DNA of 55,433 nt from an uncultured Clostridia bacterium (GTDB lineage: Bacteria; Bacillota; Clostridia; Christensenellales; Borkfalkiaceae), in NCBI GenBank assembly GCA_947625025.1, contig CANQMQ010000011.1, forward strand, positions 1-55,433, in the 5' to 3' direction. The notes under the pieces were generated by a model. That model did no database searches. It was not told where the DNA came from and worked only from the letters and a program-made list of their open reading frames with translations. A program made the translations under genes and the position numbers. Positions 48,201-53,496 of the stretch are shown one piece after another. Positions within the stretch are counted from its first letter, which is position 1. Each line of letters opens with the position of its first letter.

Positions 48201-51200
48201 GAGGCCGCCGCCCTTGCTCTCGACGTTGTAGCCCGCCTCGTTGTTCTTGATTTCGCCGCCGTAGAGACGGGGGGTATAGTTCGCATTCGTCTGCGAGCAG
48301 TAAATGCCGCCGCCGTCCTGCCCCGCCGTGTTGCCGAGGATCAGGGCGCCGTCGTGCACGTCGAGTATGGTTTCCGAACAGATACCGCCGCCACTCGTTT
48401 CTGCAGTGTTTTCTTGGATGGTGACGTTGGCGAAAGTTACCTCCATTCTGGTGTAGATGCCGCCGCCGTTGCCGTTGGCGCCTGCGGCCTTGACGGCCTT
48501 ATTCTTTGTGATGATGAGATCTCCGCTCGAAGCCGCTTCAAACGTGACGGCGCCGCTATAAACAAACAGGCCGCCGCCGTTATATGCGGTGTTTTCTGCG
48601 ATCTTGCCGCCCGTGAGCTTCAGCGGCGTGAGATTGTAAATGCCGCCGCCGTTGTAAGCAAAGTTATGGCTGATCTCCACGTTTCCCGAAATGCTTACGG
48701 TGCCGCCGCTGTTGTAAATGCCGCCGCCGTGCGTTTCGGCGTTCGTGAGGTCGCCGCTGCCCGAAGGCGTGACGATCCTATTGCCCTCGCCCTCACCGCC
48801 AATGACTGCCTCGCCCGATATGTTGAGGGTGCCGTTCCACACATAGATGCCCGCGCCGTAGCTTTCCGCCGTGTTGCCCGAAATTTTGCCGCCCGAGATG
48901 TTGACGGTCGGCAGGTTGTAGAGCTCCAAGCCGCCGCCACACCACTTGACCGAGTTATAGCTGATCTCGCCGCCCGTCATGTTGAACCTTGTATTCGGGT
49001 TGGATACGCGCACACCGCCGCCGCCATCGCCCCACCTGAGATCGAGTCTGCTGTTTTGCCTCGTGATTTGGTTCTTTGTGATCGCGCCGCCGCTCATTTC
49101 AAAGGTGCCGCCGTCCACGCGCACGCCGCCGTCCGTGCAGGCCGTGATCTTGCCGCCCGACATCGTGAACATGCTATCCGCACCCGTCATGACGACGGCC
49201 GTCGCCATCTTCCGAATCGTCCCCCTCTTCAGGGTGAAGAAGCCCACCGTATTGAGGACCTGTACGCCCAAGCTGCCGCTCTCGATCGCACCCATGCCTG
49301 AGATGGAGGTATCGTCTATCACGAAGTGTGCGCGCCCGCCGAGGGTGAACATCTCGCCGCCCTTGCCCGTGACCGTCTTTCCGTTGAGGTCGAGCGTCAC
49401 GTAGTCGTGCGCATCGGTGAGCTCGAGCTTCGAATCTATCATCACATCCTTGAGGAGGAAGATCTTCACGTTCCCCTCGACGGTCGCCATGAGGCTTGCG
49501 GCGCCCGCCCATGCGGCTTCGAGCGTATCAAAGACGGTGATGGCCTCCCCTCCCGAAGTCTTATCGATGAGGGCGGCCTCGCCCATGTCTGCCGCATCGA
49601 GCGTCGAACACTGTTTGCATTCGAGGCCGTGGTTGCCCTCCGTCCACGTCCACTTGTGGCCGAGGGCGGGCACCGTGACATGATGGGTCACCGTTACCGT
49701 CTTTTCCTGCTTTTCTGAGACGTCGTAGATTTTGACTTGTGCGCTGTATTCATCATATCCTTCGGCTTCGCAGGTGGCTTCTACCGATGTTGTATACGTC
49801 GCCGCATAGGCCTGAAGGTCGCTTGTGCCGTTGCCGGGATAGCCGTAATCGCCGTCCTCCAAGGGGCGGTTATACGTCTTGCCGCAACCGAGCGAGCAAG
49901 TCTGCTCCACTTCTACCGTTGCGGATTTTTTGGCCTCCGTCACCTCCCAGGTGTACACGGGCTCGTAAAAGCTGTGTTCGGAAGAGAGGATAATTGTGTT
50001 GATTTCCACCCCCGTCGCCGTAAGGTTGGGATGCAGGCAGGGATACGTCTCTTCATCGTCCGCAAAGAAATTGCTGTGCAACCGTGTAAGGTCTGCCAAA
50101 TTATACGCGGCATTGAATTTGACGACGATGTTGTTGGGGTTGTAAGTCGCGTTGGGCACAAAGTAGATGCCGATCCTGCTATCGCCCGTCAGCCCCGCGC
50201 TTCCCACATAGATTGCACCGAAGTTGCTATCCGCATTCTCTCTATCCGCCACGGCGATATTTCTGCGCGATTCGAGGTAGACATCCGAAGCGACATCGCT
50301 TTCCTGCGTATTTTTCTCCACATGGACGTGTCCGCCGACGCACATACAGGTATTGATACCCAACCAAATGCCGCCGCCGATGCCCCCCGCGGTGTTTTCC
50401 CGCACGTCGATCTCCTCATTTAGGTTCGGCGCATAGAAACTGCTGCCGTTCACATATACGCCGCCGCCGTCGCCCCCTGCACGGTTTTTCTGCACCGTGA
50501 GCGTCTGCAACGTGGTGCTTGTGGCGCTGACTGCGGCGAAGCTGACGTAGCTACCCGCATATACGCCGCCGCCGTCTCCCCCTGCGCTGTTGCCCACAAA
50601 GGTCGCCGTGCCGCCGAAGATGGTATTTGCGAGAAAGAGATCCAGCGAGCCCGTATTCGCGGGCCCCTCCGAATACAAGCCGCCGCCGTTGCCGCTCGCC
50701 GTGTTGCCCTTGCCCTCTGCGCCGAAGCGGACGGTACCCGTCACGGTCAATTTCTGCGTCATATTCCAACCGCCGCCGTTGCCCGCGGTCGCCCGGTTGG
50801 ACATGAAGTTTACGGTGGCGTTGACATAGACGAACCCCGCGGAGGAGCTGATCGCGCCGCCGTTCCCGCTCGCCGTGTTGCTGTCAAAATTGACGGTGTA
50901 CCTGTTGGTATCCACGTTTGGCGCGGTGCTCTGGAATGTGACGGCGCCCGCCGCATAGATCGCGCCGCCGTCGCCCGCGGTCGCCTTGTTGTTTTGAAAC
51001 GTTACCCATTCGCCCGGTTCCGCCGCACTTTCTGTCCACGCCTGAAAGAGCACCGTGCCGTTCGCATAGAGGCCGCCGCCCGCCTTTGCCGTGTTGTCCG
51101 AGATGAGGAGCTTGTTCTTGTTCTGCGGCACCGTGAAGGCGTGTCTGTTGGTGGTGCTCCCATTGTTCATATCGGCGAACACATATACGCCGCCGCCGTA

Positions 51201-53048
51201 GCCGTTCGGGGCGCTGTTGTGCGAGATCTCGCCGCTGCTCAAGTCCATGTAATAGTAGCCCGCATAGCTATCTACGGCTTCCGCAATGCAGATGCCGCCG
51301 CCGTTGCCCGAAGTGCGCTCGGCGGGGTTGCCTTCCGTAACGTTGTAAGTAATTTTGCCGCCATCGAGATAGATGCCGCCATGATAGCTATAGAGGCCGC
51401 CGCCGCTGTCCTTTGCCGTGTTGTGCGTGATTTCGCCGCCCGTCATTGTGAGGGCGTAGCATGCCCGTCCGGCGGAAGGATAATTTACCGATACGCCGCC
51501 GCCGCGATTTGCGGTGTTGTGCTCTATCTTGCCGCCCGACATGGTGAAGCTATAATTCGCCAACACGCCGCCGCCGAGCGAATTTTCCGCCTCGTTGTAG
51601 CTGATGAGCGTGCCTTCCGCGATCTCCACGGTGGCGACCGTGTATATACCGCCGCCGCCCGCGTTGTATGCAGTTGCGTCTGCTACTGCCGTTGCGATGT
51701 TGCCGTCTCCGTCTTTGCCGCCGATGGTCATGCCGTACAGCTTGACGGTGCCGCTATAAACAAACATGCCGCCGCCCGAGTAGGCTGTGTTTTTGATGAT
51801 CTTCCCGCCGTTGAGATGTTCGGCTGCCGTTCCGTTTGTAATGTAAATTCCGCCGCCCTGAGCCACGGTCGGCGCATCGGTGCATTCCGCCCTATTCGAG
51901 GAAATGACGACTTCGCCATCTCCCTTGCTCGAAGTCATGGTGCCGCCGTCCGCGTAGATGCCGCCGCCGAGGGCGCTTATAGTCTCCGATGTGGCGACGT
52001 TGTGGGAGATCGTGCCGCCCTCCAACTTGAGGGTGCCGCGATAGAGATAGATACCGCCGCCGAACCGTGCCTTGTTGGCCTTGTCCGCAGTCTCGCCGCC
52101 GATGACGGCATCCTTTTGCAACGTGAACGTGGCGCCCGTGCTGATGAATACGCCGCCACCGCCGTTCTGGGTCGATGTGGTCAGCGTCTCGTTTCCGTAG
52201 ATTTCGCCGCCGCTCATCGTGAAGGTTGTAGCTCCGTCGAGATATACGCCGCCGCCCGCACCGTTGTTGGCGGTATTCTTGTTTTTGCTGATCTCGCCGC
52301 CCGTCATATTGGCAACGACATAATCAGTCGCAAACCGTACCGCCGCAACGGCACCTTCATTTCCCGTAATTTTCCCGCCCGTGATGTCCACGCGCGAAGT
52401 ACCTTGCGCGAGGATGGCGCCCTGCGTGCAGCCCGTGATCTTGCCGCCCGCAAGGGTAAAATGCGCCGTACTCGTTCTCTCCATTTGCACGCCGACATTT
52501 GCGGTCGCCGTAATGGCGCCGTTTTGGTCCGCCGTCGTATCCGTGAGCATGATATCCCCGCCGTTGAGGGTGAACACGGGCTTCGTCTCGTTTTTCAGGG
52601 TGTTGCCGTTGAGGTCGAAAACCACATGGAGATTTGCGTTCGTATCAACCGTCGTAGTCAGCGTATCGGCCGCGGTCGTCTCCTTCAACAACTGCACTTC
52701 GATGGGGTTGTTCGGGTCTGCACCGTCGAGCTGGGCCGTGAGATACGTCCACCCCTCGTCGATGGTATCAAAATAGTAGACGGCAACCGTGAGCGGCTCC
52801 GCCTGCGTCATGACGGAGATTTTGACGACGCTGTTGTCAGGGTCTTGCTCATGGGCCGCGTCCACGTTTTCCACTGCTTCCCGATCCGCATACGAAGCAT
52901 ACGCCTCCGCATGTGCGCCAACCGTCGGGCTCTCATTTGAAGCGCTTGGCCCAAACAGCAGGGCGCCCACCGCCACCGTGCACAGCATGAGTGCCGTGAG
53001 CAGGCCGAGAAGTACCTTCCTGAATTTCTGAATGTGAAAATGTTTCAT
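33216..53048 (-). CDS. Giant beta-helix/MBG surface protein
   Basis: 6610 residues in one open frame, 36% of the window. Signal peptide at about 1-48 (KVLLGLLTALMLCTVAVGALLF). About residues 77-4620 hold five repeating modules. Each opens with a segment like VYATFDLAWGAA...VRLDLNG, continues as a right-handed beta-helix with GGGIY/SGG turns, and closes with a zinc-ribbon-like linker GH.W.W...C..C (near 1131, 2009, 3115, 4150 and 4623). About 4745-6390 is a run of MBG/YDG-like Ig folds (KPYDG...AENYIL). About 6400-6560 is a charged helical region. The C-terminus is LPDFG, a hydrophobic span, and RKRK, resembling a sortase signal with F for T or a plain membrane anchor. Likely an adhesin, and its promoter lies in an invertible segment upstream. 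Confidence 0.93.
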   Translation of the reverse strand: MKHFHIQKFRKVLLGLLTALMLCTVAVGALLFGPSASNESPTVGAHAEAYASYADREAVENVDAAHEQDPDNSVVKISVMTQAEPLTVAVYYFDTIDEGWTYLTAQLDGADPNNPIEVQLLKETTAADTLTTTVDTNANLHVVFDLNGNTLKNETKPVFTLNGGDIMLTDTTADQNGAITATANVGVQMERTSTAHFTLAGGKITGCTQGAILAQGTSRVDITGGKITGNEGAVAAVRFATDYVVANMTGGEISKNKNTANNGAGGGVYLDGATTFTMSGGEIYGNETLTTSTQNGGGGVFISTGATFTLQKDAVIGGETADKANKARFGGGIYLYRGTLKLEGGTISHNVATSETISALGGGIYADGGTMTSSKGDGEVVISSNRAECTDAPTVAQGGGIYITNGTAAEHLNGGKIIKNTAYSGGGMFVYSGTVKLYGMTIGGKDGDGNIATAVADATAYNAGGGGIYTVATVEIAEGTLISYNEAENSLGGGVLANYSFTMSGGKIEHNTANRGGGVSVNYPSAGRACYALTMTGGEITHNTAKDSGGGLYSYHGGIYLDGGKITYNVTEGNPAERTSGNGGGICIAEAVDSYAGYYYMDLSSGEISHNSAPNGYGGGVYVFADMNNGSTTNRHAFTVPQNKNKLLISDNTAKAGGGLYANGTVLFQAWTESAAEPGEWVTFQNNKATAGDGGAIYAAGAVTFQSTAPNVDTNRYTVNFDSNTASGNGGAISSSAGFVYVNATVNFMSNRATAGNGGGWNMTQKLTVTGTVRFGAEGKGNTASGNGGGLYSEGPANTGSLDLFLANTIFGGTATFVGNSAGGDGGGVYAGSYVSFAAVSATSTTLQTLTVQKNRAGGDGGGVYVNGSSFYAPNLNEEIDVRENTAGGIGGGIWLGINTCMCVGGHVHVEKNTQESDVASDVYLESRRNIAVADRENADSNFGAIYVGSAGLTGDSRIGIYFVPNATYNPNNIVVKFNAAYNLADLTRLHSNFFADDEETYPCLHPNLTATGVEINTIILSSEHSFYEPVYTWEVTEAKKSATVEVEQTCSLGCGKTYNRPLEDGDYGYPGNGTSDLQAYAATYTTSVEATCEAEGYDEYSAQVKIYDVSEKQEKTVTVTHHVTVPALGHKWTWTEGNHGLECKQCSTLDAADMGEAALIDKTSGGEAITVFDTLEAAWAGAASLMATVEGNVKIFLLKDVMIDSKLELTDAHDYVTLDLNGKTVTGKGGEMFTLGGRAHFVIDDTSISGMGAIESGSLGVQVLNTVGFFTLKRGTIRKMATAVVMTGADSMFTMSGGKITACTDGGVRVDGGTFEMSGGAITKNQITRQNSRLDLRWGDGGGGVRVSNPNTRFNMTGGEISYNSVKWCGGGLELYNLPTVNISGGKISGNTAESYGAGIYVWNGTLNISGEAVIGGEGEGNRIVTPSGSGDLTNAETHGGGIYNSGGTVSISGNVEISHNFAYNGGGIYNLTPLKLTGGKIAENTAYNGGGLFVYSGAVTFEAASSGDLIITKNKAVKAAGANGNGGGIYTRMEVTFANVTIQENTAETSGGGICSETILDVHDGALILGNTAGQDGGGIYCSQTNANYTPRLYGGEIKNNEAGYNVESKGGGLYSNGNMSVYGPTVFEGNKADLGGGIYVNGWLNVSAEYDSKEPFTFKGNTARKEGGGLYTTTALDITSAAHSVAFNFEGNTASSGGGAYIRTTVVFGANSNVTFRGNEVTLSGGGLYAMGNVTFNGANASLTVTGNEAGEDGGGIYAGANLAFVAPTSGTSPVSITGNKAGTVRSGYGGGVRVLGIIQVQNKVNIENNTATCDGKENVQSDLYLSCTGFAGRPTETPNVVIVTERLHNESRIGIYLAANEANGERQDVFAYCKDDSFLGIDTARKVFFSDKIKNGEEGQECLYEDTSLYYYMTRHAYPATPEFAWDADHSSVTATLACPHCKDEAATLTKTGTIEGEEIRVDIKKATCTEDGVDKYTVTLTLGTGIYQKTYTDVAEVITPAAGHQYHFTDHTVKCSVCDYLATDDGMVIAVEFDGEMQVYAALSPEVWNAAMGHPTEKEKPVNIYVLNSFTPTASQLQIPANVFVCLDLNGFEIKGFNAAQDVFRMVGAESEFTLTDTSVGKSDAIVNSNGILLDGTANDCVFIFKGGSVKNGVNGVIVNKGTFRMYDGATICDNSNRGVWVTNVAKSANDAKFIMYGGTISGNQTYGGVNIEYGTFELKGGTISGNHSVQPGGGVWIAYNICIFTMSGGEISGNTADGGQYSWGGGIYCCGTFTMTGGKVTGNTATLGGGIFLRLESGSALAHTNRIEKGEITNNTAYNSGGGLYLTSESGAEEHVMTTTFGGGSEEILIAHNKVVIPAETLGTKATGLGGGGIFADIHRVNILDGTRIEHNESNCVGGGFYSNRANVAMSGGSISHNTADREAGGVYNTGVFEFSGGEISYNTVTEKDNLPLYYGIGGGIVNIGTMTLRKTGEVGEISHNTADRGGALYMNAGVLTVSDGVKITNNTGVYGGGIHIAGGTLNFTRSSSSNPVAEISSNQATGSGGGIYVTRATVNVQLFEGEGAVVLLKDNTARVNGGGIYTEGSMVVNGRIDLTHNRARAGGGLYVTGVLSEAETGKMFFTQNEANLGGGMVVNYASGVTFQGEMTFEENTAHQNGGAILARTAITFGAVIGTATKGTFTFTNNKAETSSEALDPSEYASQGNGGAIYTNANIIFHSAVTFTSNSAANDGGAFYQAGGDIYFTDYSAATFKQNTAEDKGGAIAGDGTGTIQFAGNITLEENEAGGSGGAIYSAGALNFTYNNGAYAQLHRDYNIVNNTAGGSGGGIYSAGVISLYNTKYLTVKGNTAGVNGGGIYSEDATPTLAGNVTIENNVAKGNGGGIYCTGGLTLSAASANFTASGNRAEGKGGGVYVLQVFSVQGTVKVTDNKQGTEDVNTPSNVFTSVTSEVDLPRHYGMIVVSGTLQPSAIYVTFEETEANPDNIFLYGAARYLTSTEMMRGYFKADDSETYNCIYYDPAADKLFAYMSSHVYATKDQGDWSPDYKSVNITIICTHVGCIESHTESAEDISSTGGADCVTEGDRIYTASVTFNGQKFEVSTTVHEYASGHNWVWKAEDRSIYCTNCGHDAARDESYVAYVYMSNDEATGFVDVYATFDLAWGAAQAAERNSSGENYASIVLLADVRLAAVQTLQAGKYVRLDLNGCSITGTAGMAMFNIAGGSFILDDKKGGGKLQVGSYAVQFVASNSHFTLRNGIIGSDAEGAENNFTNAVFMDNAAYSDCSVHIEGGVIQHCTNGYGIRLRGTNVLVELNGGEIRNNNGGVYIIGSGGELKVGNIKIHGNTVTGGTAYGGGIYVNSSTNYSVLLNEGADIYENTATDGGGVYLTGGGLTFTMNGAEIHGNTATRYGGGLCATVSAHVEIADGKIYGNQAQQYGGVFVNANVSFSLLSGIIGGESADEGNKATLGGGGLHVDGAGTLAHISGGKIKYNAVLNQAGATGRGYGNGGGIYSNGATVNISGGEIVYNTAANSGGGIYADSGSLSFTSTSTGFEEPSGELSRNTANAGAVGNKATMGGGGVFAAGNAVVTLQCYNYEFNHNISKAYGGAMFIQSPARLEAKGTCKFTFNYNEAQNGDGGGIYTNSTFSVTDPNVELIFNKNKAQMNGGAISAAYVTMSGGNITVSNNEAVGNGGGIYIYVLLTLTGAAALTVSKNTSKQGAGGGMYVQSLTINSNQTRMTLEENTAGGNGGGLYLFATLSYDPVTIGESVPAERDLRSSLTAKNNTAGDFKGEGGVGGNGGGIYFNLVNTVALDLTVEGNTAKKVADSESGNGGGIYIAGNGSSFVFSGKAQSILDNTAENAGGGIYSGGNNVTLTFSGTKVIISRNKAALDGGGIYSVSRTSVSGGDLQVTSNKAQGDGGGVYSAGTFTAAARLTVTENTAGGNGGGVYCRADFCIQKYVLIESNVNSSDASTANNVFINTTDKAVVRNGIIAVTGALEEGSKIYFYYNMDITNARDGLFVLVDDKVSITRETLRVYFYTDRADFNCIYFDETGVNGTPCGRIKHDHEFVYTGDTENWLWLADDQAKLTMQCKNCDWPFEETQKATVKSQTAASCTESGSITYRVTINVNGKPYTATHTVTVEALGHDWKWKDGVLECDRCHVSAAAFSNVVVLQHEDEWGQLNGEEYRLFTVFASGWQEALKAEGRVRLTLLSHASVKEQLVLDSNAKATCVTLVLNGWTLSNDFNSRDGIFIIRDGKTFTMKDGEARTGGNLQARSYGISVEGGIFNLESGAIVGVAGSTLYGVRVMGEGGMFNMNGGKISGINTSSDSLVSAVIVEDGGVFTMAGGKISGNTSNHSGAGVLVQNEGAHGIGAGKFIMKGGEISGNTAKENGGGVYVSKGATFEIKGGVIEKNTAGGNGGGVYFAATGDFKLEGEPVIKENTHKAEQVKGDVYLGDGIRVVLSAALGEKASLGIYLDIDVANAKSYDKGFAQLEELIGDIETLKARFPSNREEFNCWSIEEGLGHLRQHLYDRSEVDGAPNPAWDWTLGAEGYTGVTATFTCAHCKEKTSPQNAKFEKQTLVEGDCTTDREEQVSASIEFDGKTFTAEPQTFTIAAPGHTWAVRVSPSDPSVAEIYCTVEKCEMHEYGLGGTVRLTAEDCVYDAARHTASIVEALSGAGAIDAIHWTDITYRYSKTNDFSSGVSPDSYLKVGYYQATITVSSDKHGDTAAISVTYHIAERHLLITGGITAATKPYDGNHNATLDVSKVTFDNKVSGDDLGIAYGSATFSDKYVGTHKQVTVTGITLTGSAAENYILDRDVYIFESEADITPLELTITGGITVNNKEYDGNKSIGVNVSGVTFEGLIPEDEAFPPVITGYTVELDGADVGMHTVIVKDFILSGDCAVNYTLTTTEWKISNVEITKKFVDVVWQELTFTYDGTDQSAQVKPYFVSLEGSVPLTPVCSGTFKDYRAEGYVFTVTLPADHEKNYEIRSGAEHTYHIQRRGITLSSAEVTADGREYDGTTTVQNGRVLSQEFMGILEQDTGSVKLAVETYFFVSPAAGVNKQIAISGLSLTGDCAENYELLTEQALCNTSVELKKRTVTVEWHVQDDPNTKADDRVIWENFDGNKVDYVYNGKAPTTELIYYTFQNVIGSEEVLATFAALDTPTADVKNSTNVFRVVLDPNSNYTFATPEDGDFTVTVVVRKVKIRIRDDNGTFGSASMKPLTDCFEYEGDLKLIGTDGLAFNTPAVMAGGYSDVGKYPIIGTFSDGTGNQTVEFVGAWKDANNSTYSGRGYEDTCGVFTIENAVMTAGFRGSSTRIYRASGYDLVVVPKLAGGMTEYTIQYTSVLKDGKPLDGYTAGSSPAHVADVAIYTVIGKITAKNHEDYDFNFIFTITQEGIVVKIKDTAPIFTAEYGTYLRGNDEALSAALKAWLLRTDVIESITGIDEWTASGIAVAIEKLKAADLILNVVDEFGVPVEKLYADQYQLSRNVNFKYYLSIAFAEDENEDNRYITFVSDDADSSAGKVSITQKKLTPELLAENYAAAAREGNLTLPYTGKAYTAEGAEAPFAATFAEGGVIGGDEVTLNAFMRRALKTAPDPAQNGDWSQHYGWPVNAGTYRYMVGDMDGISALSGDHALNYTVDSAYLIVVIAPKALASPLDENNMKSVEYDGTYHRPEIASGEGYIVTTEENPRVSGTYTFSVKLAETNYSVDTVGSNPGEAYAVYNYAWAEELPSNVTISDDDLTLSATFVIEKKIVSPADILWTEDRFVYDGKDHASEIRATLQGVPGDGTFELIVVTTQFMNCKEEGYEFRAELSSDAAVNYILDVGQSYTKTYHMQRATYDMSAVAWSYSSPFNYNNTLYNVYLVGLPAGVIAQFEGAEATDAGTYTAKVKGFIYDETNYEAPKFTMELTWVIRKAAVTMPVVSASLFTYNGKPQSYYIIGEGDEDFYTIAGNTRTDAGSQQVTVTLRDKANYRWAGTEETSEDLVSTFTINRASYALFWAEDTFEYTGSDQSAKVYAWFFDFDGRQHKLTAVLQGADGFINHNNGNAYTFIVDETKLDGNYDFSGKSHEYHIAKKAVQRPAEDGTAFYYTGQPLTYHIAQSELYTVSGNVYTEVGDYAVTVALRDPDNYKWAFGNSDALTYSFSIAPGQNEILDFTISGWTYGEEPAVPSASAKFGVPVFTYCDSPTGAFTSYPPANAGTWYVKATVVGSTQYMQAEKVISFEISKKSVELVWAADEFTYNGRDQSNKVTASLNMVNGNVVSLPATTRGAFLLHNGGAKYVFVADTTGYENYEFLNPTHEYTMKRAPLTVYGVRALAKLYDGGTAATLNDPSMWTVYGLYGTDTVTVTGTGVFDGADVGLHTVVATLTLSGSASDNYVITNSEIELTGVEIGISKDLALEALRRAEQAAKDYASSRDGLTDAQKEELRAEIEHEREVAEKDISDATTSDGILDALDGGRARMDAASKKTFTGSEPTEPEPTGPETDDLAKEKQDAKDKIDDEAQKAKDEVDSDTDLSDEEKDEAKKNIEEEAEKAKDKIDGAKSKNEVEGERDKGIQNIQSAADASLPDFGVPFLLTGIEIILTVVFAAVIFRKRK

Positions 53049-53112
53049 AATTCCCCTCCAGGGTGAGGACGCCCCTCCGTAACCCCTTGTAGCTACATGT
53101 TACGATTTCGGC

Positions 53113-53134
53113 AAAAAACCACTACAGGTAGTGC
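53113..53134 (-). terminator. Weak hairpin plus T-run in the adhesin leader
   Basis: On the minus strand CACTA-CCTG-TAGTG is followed by G and TTTTTT, between the recombination site and the adhesin start. The stem is short, so this may be a pause or attenuator rather than a full stop. Confidence 0.35.
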
Positions 53135-53182
53135 AAAACGGCGTCTCTTCTGCGATTTTCGATGAACTTTTTCGGCGTAAAA

Positions 53183-53213
53183 ACGTACGCGGAATATTCC
53201 ATTCCGCGTACGT
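53183..53213 (-). repeat. Left inversion site
   Basis: Palindrome with 13-bp arms (53183-53195 and 53201-53213) around a 5-bp core that reads ATTCC on the plus strand. In inverted orientation it matches the right site at 24 of 31 positions, including a 16-base identical centre GGAATGGAATATTCCG. On the minus strand it is followed by TTTTT (53183-53179), so it could also act as a terminator. Confidence 0.85.
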
Positions 53214-53262
53214 AATTCTTAATACATGTTCATAAAAATGTCTGAAATTTTCAAAAATCCTC

Positions 53263-53291
53263 TTGATTTTTTACCCGACATAAAGTATAAT
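53263..53291 (+). promoter_or_regulatory. Promoter P1 in the invertible segment, pointing away from the adhesin
   Basis: TTGATT (53263-53268), 17 bp, TATAAT (53286-53291). After inversion it would lie on the minus strand with its -10 at 53353-53348, about 300 nt from the adhesin start codon. Confidence 0.75.
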
Positions 53292-53335
53292 GCAAAGAAG
53301 AAGCGGGCCGAAGGACGATTTTTCGACAAAATCTC

Positions 53336-53355
53336 GTTAAGATTTGTTAAGATTT
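53336..53355 (+). repeat. Tandem 10-bp repeat in the invertible segment
   Basis: GTTAAGATTT occurs twice head to tail, one DNA turn apart, between P1 and P2. The spacing suits a dimeric or cooperative DNA-binding protein. Confidence 0.55.
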
Positions 53356-53376
53356 CGTTTTGGACACAATTTCCTA

Positions 53377-53405
53377 TTGCTATAAAATTGAATAAGTGAT
53401 ATGAT
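53377..53405 (+). promoter_or_regulatory. Promoter P2 in the invertible segment, pointing away from the adhesin
   Basis: TTGCTA (53377-53382), 17 bp, TATGAT (53400-53405); its start would be only about 14 bp before the right site. After inversion the -10 would lie at 53239-53234 facing the adhesin, about 180 nt from its start codon. Confidence 0.6.
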
Positions 53406-53425
53406 GGTACCAGGAAACTAAAAAA

Positions 53426-53456
53426 GTGTACATGGAATGGAATATTCCGTGTACAC
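53426..53456 (+). repeat. Right inversion site
   Basis: Palindrome with 13-bp arms (53426-53438 and 53444-53456, one G.T mismatch) around the 5-bp core GGAAT on the plus strand, opposite to the left site. The seven differences from the left site are all transitions and mostly occur in pairs that preserve arm symmetry. Confidence 0.85.
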
Positions 53457-53459
53457 GTT

Positions 53460-53496
53460 GGGCGGGGCGCTTTTTCATAGCATGCCCGCCTTTTTT
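53460..53496. terminator. Hairpin between the switch and the recombinase gene
   Basis: GGGCGGGGC pairs with GCCCGCC (53484-53490) with one bulged G, followed by TTTTTT on the plus strand. It would stop rightward transcripts from P1 and P2 before they run antisense into the recombinase gene. Confidence 0.65.

Larger units (their letters stand above)
53201..53438. mobile_element. Invertible promoter segment (predicted)
   Basis: About 238 bp between the cores of the two inverted sites. AT-rich, no ORF, with two plus-strand sigma-A promoters and a tandem GTTAAGATTT repeat. Flanked on one side by the giant adhesin start (53048, leftward) and on the other by a tyrosine recombinase gene. Inversion about position 53319.5 would reverse both promoters toward the adhesin. 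Confidence 0.8.

Noticed and set aside
40200-51000. Regularly spaced CCGCCGCC-type repeats that might suggest a CRISPR array or satellite.
   Set aside because: They are the coding repeats for GGGIY turns in the adhesin, in frame and irregularly spaced, with no constant-length spacers.
33924-52940. Many long plus-strand open frames across the adhesin (up to 934 codons, for example 40491-43295).
   Set aside because: They are antisense shadows of a GC-rich, repetitive gene; their peptides are His/Arg/Ala-rich echoes of the GGGIY repeats with no domains or ribosome sites.
53183-53456. Reading the two inverted sites as the ends of a small transposon (MITE).
   Set aside because: The sites are palindromic with a central asymmetric core, no target duplication is visible, the segment carries promoters, and a tyrosine recombinase lies next door; inversion explains more.
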